From NCBI GenBank assembly GCA_031275145.1, contig JAISPE010000400.1:1-5136 (forward strand): a DNA stretch of 5,136 nt, written 5' to 3'. Numbering within the stretch: position 1 is the first letter of the stretch; each line of letters starts with the position of its first letter. This document shows positions 1 to 4,917 of this stretch, one piece after another. The notes under the pieces were generated by a model, which saw nothing but the letters and a program-made list of their open reading frames with translations, had not been told where the DNA came from and did not search any database. Source of the stretch: Prevotellaceae bacterium. Its GTDB lineage: Bacteria > Bacteroidota > Bacteroidia > Bacteroidales > UBA932. Made by a program: the position numbers and the translations under genes.

Positions 1-91
1 AAAAAGCGGTAAAAAAGTGATATGGCAGTGACTAAAATTGCTTCATCGCTCACAAAAATACACCGGATACAGCTATAAATAAAAGTTATAC

Positions 92-1297
92 CTAATCACA
101 GGGATGATTGTCGAAAGAAGAAAATCCAAATTTCTGGGGACATACTTTGAATGAATTGCCGTCAATTTTGTTTAAAATCGCATCAGGTATAATACCGTTA
201 AAATAGTTGTTATCAAGATGGAGAGTTATCAGTTCCAAATCTGCTAACTCCGCAGGAATTGTTCTCATAAAATTGTTATTTGATAAAATCAAATGCTTCA
301 ATTTGGTCAATGCCGTTATATTTTGAGAAAGCGTTTGTATTTTATTATTGTTCAGAGACAAATATTCCAGATTTGTCAAACCGAATATTTCAACGGCAAT
401 ATTTGACAGGTTGCATGAATCCAGAGCTAAATATTCCAGATTGTGGAGATTTCTCAATTCGGGAGGAATAACGCTTTCTCCGCCCTCGTCGGGCAGATTA
501 TTGATGACAAGCTTTTTGAGACTGGAAAGATCACCGAGTTTTTTCGGTATTCTTCCGGTAAAATTCAGGTTTTCGGATAAAATCAATTCTTCCAGCGCAC
601 TGAGACTGCCAAGTTGCGGAGGAATATCTCCTGCGATAGATGTTCCCGAAATATTCAAATAGAGCAGATTAGACAGACCGGCTATTGAAGCGGGAATAGA
701 ACCCGTCACACCTTTTTCCGAAACAATAGAAAAAGTATCCAGCATGCTCAGGTTTCCAAGTCCGGAAATTAATTTCCCCGAAAGATTGTTGTTTTCCAGT
801 TTTATTCCCGTAACGCGGTCATCTCTGATAACAACGCCATGCCAGTTTTCCAGATTTGAGATTTTCCATCCGGCATTCTTTGCCCATCCGTCGCCACCGG
901 TCGAATCGTAGAACTTGACAAGCGCCATACTGTCATCTTTTCTAAGCATAGATCTTCCAAGAGATTTCTGGATAACTTTAACCGTTTTAATAACTGTTTT
1001 TTCCGGATTGCTTACCGAAATATATGCAATACGTTCATTATATGTGGAATTTCCCTCAACAGTTATTTCCACAGTGTCATTTCCGAATTTTCGCAATATG
1101 GATATTGCACACCAGTTTGGATCGGACGAAGAAACTTCCCACGAAGTATTTGAGCTGACATATATTTTTCGTGTCGATTCGACATTGTCAAGCTCAATAA
1201 TTGACGGATTTACGTTCAAGTCGGGCGCAGCATTTTCGTTGTCACTGCAAGATGTCAGTACAGTAAAAACACAGACAATCAATAATATTTGTTTCAT
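92..1297 (-). CDS. BACON-domain leucine-rich-repeat surface lipoprotein
   Basis: A 401-residue predicted lipoprotein. Residues 1-16 form a short hydrophobic signal peptide ending in a lipobox (LTSC, lipidated Cys17). The residues that follow (SDNEN) resemble the acidic, serine-led export signal that takes Bacteroidota lipoproteins to the outer face of the outer membrane. Residues about 28-112 fit a BACON domain, an Ig-like fold common in Bacteroidales surface proteins, with the typical SWEVSSSDPNW stretch. Residues about 122-155 (ALVKFYDSTGGDGW, then WHGV) match the cap that precedes plant-type leucine-rich repeats. Roughly eight repeats of about 23-24 residues follow to about 375, several with the N-x-x-G-x-IP signature. 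Cys386 and Cys400 may close a C-terminal cap. The ATG at 1297 starts directly at the signal peptide. A binding or adhesion role is inferred; no catalytic motif is seen. It stands alone behind the operon terminator, so it is probably transcribed separately. Confidence 0.9.
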   Translation of the reverse strand: MKQILLIVCVFTVLTSCSDNENAAPDLNVNPSIIELDNVESTRKIYVSSNTSWEVSSSDPNWCAISILRKFGNDTVEITVEGNSTYNERIAYISVSNPEKTVIKTVKVIQKSLGRSMLRKDDSMALVKFYDSTGGDGWAKNAGWKISNLENWHGVVIRDDRVTGIKLENNNLSGKLISGLGNLSMLDTFSIVSEKGVTGSIPASIAGLSNLLYLNISGTSIAGDIPPQLGSLSALEELILSENLNFTGRIPKKLGDLSSLKKLVINNLPDEGGESVIPPELRNLHNLEYLALDSCNLSNIAVEIFGLTNLEYLSLNNNKIQTLSQNITALTKLKHLILSNNNFMRTIPAELADLELITLHLDNNYFNGIIPDAILNKIDGNSFKVCPQKFGFSSFDNHPCD

Positions 1298-1370
1298 TTG
1301 ACAATAATTTTAACTATGATACACCTATACAAAATTTCGTGCAATAGTACACAATAATTCGGATATTGCC

Positions 1371-1478
1371 AAAAAAAGTTAAGAGTTAAGAATTAAGAGT
1401 TAAGAGTGGCTGACGCAAGATGTGATTATAGATCAAACGGTCTTGCGTCAGCCATTCATAACTCTTAGCTCTTAACTC
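1371..1478 (-). terminator. Long hairpin with T7 tract; likely terminator of the aroD-ruvB operon
   Basis: Bases 1383-1420 pair with 1441-1478 to give a 38-bp imperfect stem: 34 Watson-Crick pairs, 2 G-T pairs and 2 mismatches by hand count. The inner 13 bp (GGCTGACGCAAGA at 1408-1420 against 1441-1453) are perfect. The 20-base loop contains a small nested hairpin (TGAT/ATCA). Read on the minus strand, the stem is followed after five bases by seven T (A run at 1371-1377), the layout of a rho-independent terminator. The 5' arm begins within the last codons of the phosphatase gene and includes its stop codon. The stem is far longer than most terminators, so a mobile or repeat origin is also possible. 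Confidence 0.75.
1377..1407. repeat. 7-base tandem repeat (AGTTAAG), 4.4 copies
   Basis: Four contiguous heptamers (AGTTAAG, AGTTAAG, AATTAAG, AGTTAAG) and a partial AGT. The other hairpin arm (1454-1477), read on the minus strand, carries the same heptamer in degenerate form (AGTTAAG, AGCTAAG, AGTTATG, AAT). Two short tandem arrays in inverted orientation therefore form the outer part of the long stem. Confidence 0.85.
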
Positions 1479-2143
1479 CCCCATTCCATACATTTCCAGA
1501 CATTTTTAACCGTTTTAAATATGGATACGCTTCCGGTAGCGACCTTTAAACTGTATTTGTTGCCGAAATCTCTGGCGTCCGGCATGTCCAGAATATGAGG
1601 CGCAAAACGTATTATGCCGTTAGATGTGCAGATCAGCGCTGTTTCGTTGTCTGTTATGCTGTTTGCGAAGTTTTTCCACGAAGAAATTATACTCTCCACA
1701 TCAACATTCCATCCTGCGGGAACAATTGCTTCGGTATTCCATAAACCGATAACCGCCCTGCCGTATTCCATTATCTCGCTGTCGCTGATGTTTCCTGGCA
1801 AATTATTGTCGTTTATATATTTCAGGCCGAGGCGATATCTCACCTGTTCTTCGGTTTTATTTTCGTCTTCTCCGTAGTCTATTTCCGTAAAATTGCTGTC
1901 GGGAATAACAGCTGTATTCAGTTTCATTTCGTTTATAATCAGATTTGCAGTCTGTACGGTTCTTTTCAGTGGAGCGGCAAAAACCCTGTCGGGAATGATA
2001 TTTTTATTCAACAGATATTTTGCGGCGTTTCTGCTTTTAATTTCTTCGACCAGAGGGATGTCTGTTTTTGCTCCTACTCTTGTCGGAGTCTGTCCGGGAG
2101 CGAATGTGTTTCCATGCCTGACGATGATAAGTGTTTTTTCCAT
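1472..2143 (-). CDS. Histidine phosphatase superfamily protein (phosphoglycerate-mutase-like), variant active site
   Basis: A 223-residue cytoplasmic protein of the histidine phosphatase superfamily. Residues 8-12 (VRHGN) hold the phosphate-accepting His10 with Arg9. APLKRTVQTA (57-66) contains the second phosphate-pocket arginine, Arg61. Glu87 in FTEIDYGE is placed like the family's acid/base residue. The late motif, usually a Ser-His-Gly-Gly type sequence, reads TSNGIIRF (173-180), so Asn175 stands where the second catalytic His is expected. Activity or substrate may therefore differ from classical members, and the substrate cannot be told from sequence. VGAKTDIPL (23-31) resembles a conserved stretch I recall from one bacterial subgroup, which may share the Asn. 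It is the last gene of the operon, beginning 5 bases after the ruvB stop. Its final codons, GGG AGT TAA, run into the terminator hairpin. Confidence 0.85.
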   Translation of the reverse strand: MEKTLIIVRHGNTFAPGQTPTRVGAKTDIPLVEEIKSRNAAKYLLNKNIIPDRVFAAPLKRTVQTANLIINEMKLNTAVIPDSNFTEIDYGEDENKTEEQVRYRLGLKYINDNNLPGNISDSEIMEYGRAVIGLWNTEAIVPAGWNVDVESIISSWKNFANSITDNETALICTSNGIIRFAPHILDMPDARDFGNKYSLKVATGSVSIFKTVKNVWKCMEWGS

Positions 2144-2148
2144 ATTTT

Positions 2149-3165
2149 TCAGAATAAAGCGCCCGGCTGCAATCCTTTTACAATTTCAAGATGCGAGTAT
2201 GCCAGCGGAGTTGCTTCCCTGCCGCGTGGAGTACGTTGCAGGAATCCCTCCTTGATTAAAAACGGCTCGTAAACTTCCTCGATTGTTCCCGCATCTTCGC
2301 CGACGGCTGTGGCAATAGTGTTTAGCCCGACCGGGCCTCCCCTGAACTTGTGTATGATTGTTGTAAGAATTTTGTTGTCCATGCTGTCGAGACCGCGTTT
2401 GTCGATATTCAGGGCATCCAGGGCATAGCGTGTTATTTCCAGATTTATCACACCCTGACCTTTTACCTGCGCAAAATCGCGGACACGCCGCAGGAGAGCA
2501 TTGCAAATACGCGGAGTTCCCCTGCTTCTCAGGGCTATTTCGCTGGCTGCATTGTCGTCTATTTCAATATTGAGTATTTTCGACGCTCTTTTTATGATAT
2601 GAAAAAGAGTGGCCGAGTCGTAGTATTCCAGATGACACTGAATCCCGAAACGCGCTCTCAAAGGACTTGTTAGCAGTCCACTGCGGGTAGTCGCTCCGAC
2701 TAAGGTGAACGGGTTGAGATTTATCTGTATCGAACGTGCGCTCGGTCCCTTGTCCAGCAAAATATCTATGGTGAAATCTTCCATTGCCGAATACAGATAT
2801 TCCTCGACAACAGGGCTTAGGCGATGTATTTCGTCAATAAACAGAACCTGTCCCGTTTCGAGATTGGTCAGCAGGCCTGCCAGATCGCCGGGTTTGTCGA
2901 GTACGGGTCCCGAAGTTGTTTTCATCGCAACACCGAGTTCGTTGCTGATGATTCCGGCTATTGTAGTCTTTCCCAGACCCGGAGGGCCGTGAAGCAGAAC
3001 ATGGTCGAGACTTTCTTTCCGCATAAGAGCCGCTTTGACAAACACTTTCAGATTTTCGATAATCTTGTCCTGTCCGCTAAATTCGCCGAAATCCTGAGGC
3101 CGTATTTTATTCTCGAAATCGGGATTCGACTGTTCTTTTTCCTTTCGGGGGTCAAATTTGTCCAT
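2149..3165 (-). CDS. ruvB: Holliday junction branch migration helicase RuvB
   Basis: RuvB is the hexameric AAA+ motor that, with RuvA, drives branch migration of Holliday junctions in recombinational repair. In the 338-residue protein, counted from the ATG at 3165, the visible motifs are Walker A GPPGLGKT (60-67), Walker B LFIDEIH (108-114), sensor 1 GATTR (157-161), the arginine-finger segment LRARFG (169-174) and sensor 2 RGTPR (215-219). A C-terminal winged-helix DNA-binding region carries RTPRGR (311-316). Length and order are normal for the family. The frame also allows a TTG start nine bases upstream (3174). I prefer the ATG because the product then begins MDKFDPRKE, as in related Bacteroidota proteins. 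The start lies inside the preceding HAD gene (14-bp overlap), suggesting translational coupling. ruvA and ruvC are not in the window. Confidence 0.97.
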   Translation of the reverse strand: MDKFDPRKEKEQSNPDFENKIRPQDFGEFSGQDKIIENLKVFVKAALMRKESLDHVLLHGPPGLGKTTIAGIISNELGVAMKTTSGPVLDKPGDLAGLLTNLETGQVLFIDEIHRLSPVVEEYLYSAMEDFTIDILLDKGPSARSIQINLNPFTLVGATTRSGLLTSPLRARFGIQCHLEYYDSATLFHIIKRASKILNIEIDDNAASEIALRSRGTPRICNALLRRVRDFAQVKGQGVINLEITRYALDALNIDKRGLDSMDNKILTTIIHKFRGGPVGLNTIATAVGEDAGTIEEVYEPFLIKEGFLQRTPRGREATPLAYSHLEIVKGLQPGALF

Positions 3166-3787
3166 AATATGCAATCATGTCTTCTATTTCAGAAAAACTG
3201 TTTTCTTTTTTAAACCAAAATGTTTTGAATCCCAATGTTTTTCCGGCGACGATATTTGCCTCGCTGTCGTCGATAAACAGTGTTTCCGCCGGATTGATTT
3301 CCGATAATTTGATCATTAGATTGAAAATCTCAAAGTCAGGTTTCAGACAGCCTAATTTGTATGACAGATACAGCCCGTCGAAATAACAGTTTATGGGCTT
3401 TCCGGCAGACGAAAATTTCTCCGACATCGCCCAGCTCATAATTATATCATTTGTATTGCTTAACAGCAACACTTTATATGTTTTCCGAAGATCGGATATA
3501 TAATCAAGCCTTTTCTGATCAATGGGCATGAGGAAATTTGTCCATCCCTGATCAATATCTTTGCTGTCAATATTTTTCCCCGTCAATCTGCATATTTCCC
3601 TGTAAAAATCTTCTCTCGACATACTCCCGTCTTCAATTTTACGGAACAGACCTTTTTGCCTGTACGGGTCGAGGAGTTCTTCGATATTGTCAATTCCGAT
3701 TTCCTTAAACTTGTTTATGGCAGCAGGCTTGTCCAGATCTGCTATCACTCCTCCAAAATCGAATACGATATTTTTTATTCCACTCAT
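3152..3787 (-). CDS. HAD-family hydrolase (subfamily IA, YihX-like), DxG variant of motif I
   Basis: A 211-residue haloacid-dehalogenase-superfamily protein, probably a cytoplasmic phosphatase of a small sugar or nucleotide phosphate. Motif I is VFDFGGVI with nucleophile Asp10. The usual second aspartate (DxD) is Gly12, as in the E. coli YihX type of HAD protein. Motif II is LLLSNT (Ser110), motif III the lysine in LKPD (Lys149), and motif IV FIDDSEANI (Asp173, Asp174). The region between motifs I and II (about 18-95) is helical in character, as expected of a subfamily I cap. The ATG at 3787 overlaps the aroD stop (ATGA), and the 3' end overlaps ruvB by 14 bp, so the gene sits mid-operon. The substrate cannot be deduced. 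The family call is firm; the YihX-like subgroup is an inference. Confidence 0.9.
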   Translation of the reverse strand: MSGIKNIVFDFGGVIADLDKPAAINKFKEIGIDNIEELLDPYRQKGLFRKIEDGSMSREDFYREICRLTGKNIDSKDIDQGWTNFLMPIDQKRLDYISDLRKTYKVLLLSNTNDIIMSWAMSEKFSSAGKPINCYFDGLYLSYKLGCLKPDFEIFNLMIKLSEINPAETLFIDDSEANIVAGKTLGFKTFWFKKENSFSEIEDMIAYYGQI

Positions 3788-4449
3788 TTAACTTTCAACT
3801 TTAAATTATCCATCACATTTTTAATTTTTTCCACAGATATTTGTCCGGAGGCAAGCGGTTTGTCGTCGGAAGCGGCAGCGTAGGTGTACGGAGCTCCCAG
3901 AAAGACGCAGGCAACTCTGGTAATCAGTCCAGCTTCGCCCATGGCAAAGGCGACTAAGTTTGTGTCCCGATATTTATCGTATAACGACAGCGCTCTCGCC
4001 GCATCGGATTTGCTTTTTGCTGTCGTAACGAGTTTAACAATATCCGCGCCCTGTCTTTTACAGGTCTCGACAATGCTGCACATTTCCGGCAGCGGAGGCG
4101 TCTCTTCAAAATTGTGATACGAAACGATTAGCTTACACCCGTTTATTGCGGCCTGCTCTGCTACGGTATTCCTGAAATCCTCATCCGACTCCGTTTCGAC
4201 GTCTACAAAAGCCGCTCCCGCACGAATTGCTTCGACAAGCCGTTCCATGCGTTCGTGCCTATCATAAAAACCTTCCCGGCACGTCGCAACAAGCCGTTTG
4301 CCCGAAGAAAATACCGATCTGATTTCGGCGCCTGTAATACGGGATATATCCAGCCTTATCTCGGCAAAACTCACTTTTTCCAAAACCGCAAGTACACCGC
4401 TATAAGACTGTTCCCCAATGGATACACAAACAGAATTTTTATCAATCAT
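3784..4449 (-). CDS. aroD: 3-dehydroquinate dehydratase, type I
   Basis: Catalyses the third step of the shikimate pathway, dehydrating 3-dehydroquinate to 3-dehydroshikimate through a Schiff base, for aromatic amino acid and chorismate synthesis in the cytoplasm. The 221 residues fit a type I (TIM-barrel) enzyme, slightly shorter than E. coli AroD (252). Visible motifs are EIRLD (30-34), TCREG (56-60), VDVE (82-85, Glu85), SYHNF (110-114) with catalytic His112, IVKL (137-140) with the Schiff-base Lys139, MGEAGLITR (170-178, Arg178) and SGQIS (201-205, Gln203). The substrate-loop serine of the ASAPGQ type is not in its usual place; Ser201 lies two residues before the Gln. The ATG at 4449 gives a natural MIDKNSVCVSIG start. 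It is the first gene of the operon, and its stop overlaps the HAD start by 4 bp. Confidence 0.95.
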   Translation of the reverse strand: MIDKNSVCVSIGEQSYSGVLAVLEKVSFAEIRLDISRITGAEIRSVFSSGKRLVATCREGFYDRHERMERLVEAIRAGAAFVDVETESDEDFRNTVAEQAAINGCKLIVSYHNFEETPPLPEMCSIVETCKRQGADIVKLVTTAKSKSDAARALSLYDKYRDTNLVAFAMGEAGLITRVACVFLGAPYTYAAASDDKPLASGQISVEKIKNVMDNLKLKVK

Positions 4450-4454
4450 GATTG

Positions 4455-4462
4455 CAAAATTA
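4455..4462 (-). promoter_or_regulatory. Possible -7 promoter element (TAATTTTG) for the aroD operon
   Basis: On the minus strand this is a perfect match to the Bacteroidota sigma-ABfr -7 consensus TAnnTTTG. No TTG lies at the usual distance for the -33 element; the nearest candidates are 10 and 28 bases upstream of it. A start from here would fall at or next to the aroD ATG, giving a nearly leaderless mRNA. The match could be chance in AT-rich DNA. Confidence 0.3.
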
Positions 4463-4577
4463 CTATAAAAAACAAAATGACGGGTAAAAACAAGCGATTC
4501 GTTCTACCCGGAGTACAACGGCGGTAAAAAATTAGGGATGGAAAATAAACAGGCGAATAACAAAAGCAACATGTTCC

Positions 4578-4687
4578 GTTATAGTAATAACACGGGTCAC
4601 GTTATAATAATAACACGGGTCACGTTATAATAATAACACGGGTCACGTTATAGTAATAACACGGGTCACGTTATAGTAATAACACGG
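4578..4687. repeat. 23-base tandem repeat array, 4.8 copies
   Basis: Four full units at 4578-4600, 4601-4623, 4624-4646 and 4647-4669, and an 18-base partial unit at 4670-4687. Each unit is GTTATA(G/A)TAATAAC followed by ACGGGTCAC. The only variation is base 7: G in units 1, 4 and 5, and A in units 2 and 3. Each unit has an internal dyad, GTTAT and ATAAC four bases apart, and ATAAC pairs equally with the GTTAT of the next unit across nine bases. There are no variable spacers, so it is not a CRISPR. The near-identity suggests recent expansion or selection. It lies 129-238 bases upstream of the aroD start. Confidence 0.97.
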
Positions 4688-4693
4688 TTATTT

Positions 4694-4708
4694 ACGAAAC
4701 CGTTTCGT
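4694..4708. promoter_or_regulatory. 15-base perfect palindrome, possible operator
   Basis: ACGAAAC and GTTTCGT are perfect inverted arms around a single central C, six bases from the end of the 23-base array. The GAAAC/GTTTC core resembles operators bound by LacI-type regulators. On the plus strand a T run follows, so it could also be read as a weak terminator hairpin, but no plus-strand gene needs one here. A regulator-binding role is inferred only. Confidence 0.35.
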
Positions 4709-4822
4709 TTTTTAAATCTATCCTGCCGGAAATTATGCATTAAAAGGCAATTTTAGTTGCTTATGAAAGGTCGTTTTGTTATTTTGAATTAGGTGAAAAT
4801 GAGGTTTTGTCTATGTCTTATA

Positions 4823-4863
4823 TAACAGAATTTACAAATCCGTTAATTCTGCAAATTCTGTTA
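4823..4863. repeat. 11-bp perfect inverted repeat with 19-base loop
   Basis: TAACAGAATTT (4823-4833) pairs exactly with AAATTCTGTTA (4853-4863). Neither strand has a T run just after the stem, so it is not a classical terminator. It lies 55 bases beyond the hydrogenase-like stop, where it could stabilise the 3' end of that transcript. Confidence 0.6.
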
Positions 4864-4869
4864 ATTGAC
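4834..4869. repeat. Degenerate 9-base tandem repeat, 4 units
   Basis: Successive 9-mers ACAAATCCG, TTAATTCTG, CAAATTCTG and TTAATTGAC share a loose YWAATTCTG-like pattern. The units overlap the loop and right arm of the inverted repeat. They have the look of the short AT-rich repeats often met between Bacteroidota genes. Confidence 0.45.
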
Positions 4870-4917
4870 TTCGTCGAACTAAAGTTTCTGTCAAAAAAAG
4901 GGATTCTGTCGCAAACT

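Larger units (their letters stand above)
4450..4917. other. 468-base gene-free region between the hydrogenase-like gene and aroD
   Basis: No convincing reading frame occurs on either strand. From low to high coordinates it contains a possible -7 element next to aroD, an undistinguished stretch (about 4463-4577), the 23-base tandem array, a 15-base palindrome, an AT-rich stretch without visible structure (about 4714-4822), an inverted repeat with 9-base tandem units, and weak dyad and direct repeats next to the hydrogenase-like stop. Both flanking genes point the same way, so it must hold the end of one transcript and probably the promoter of the aroD operon. Confidence 0.8.

Noticed and set aside
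1..53. Possible start of a minus-strand gene with GTG at 53 (product would begin MSDEAILVTAISLF)
   Set aside because: The open frame is only 17 codons before the window edge and the start is not ATG. The hydrophobic peptide is suggestive, but too short to call without sequence to the left.
280..1301. Plus-strand frames at 280-471, 348-662 and 915-1301
   Set aside because: These are antisense shadows of the leucine-rich-repeat lipoprotein; their apparent repetition mirrors the repeat codons of that gene.
1330..1337. AAATTTTG on the minus strand as a -7 element for the lipoprotein gene
   Set aside because: It has one mismatch to TAnnTTTG and no TTG at suitable -33 spacing. Such near-matches are frequent in AT-rich DNA.
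1371..1478. Insertion sequence or transposon remnant
   Set aside because: No transposase fragment and no clear target-site duplication. The T7 tract makes a terminator the simpler reading, although a repeat-element origin is kept as a finding.
2186..2506. Minus-strand frame of 106 codons, and similar plus-strand frames at 1614-1877, 1893-2255, 2350-2673, 2705-2992, 2824-3213, 3177-3386, 3656-3883, 3884-4117 and 4255-4527
   Set aside because: All lie within or across well-supported genes in other frames, and their translations show low-complexity or arginine/serine/cysteine-rich composition with no domain.
3163..3174. TTG start at 3174 for ruvB (341 residues)
   Set aside because: The ATG at 3165 in the same frame gives the expected Bacteroidota N-terminus, and the extra three residues (including His-Ile) have no support.
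4578..4687. CRISPR array or plasmid iterons
   Set aside because: The units are contiguous with no unique spacers, so it is not a CRISPR. Iterons would be expected near a rep gene or an AT-rich origin with DnaA boxes, and the flanks are chromosomal metabolic genes.
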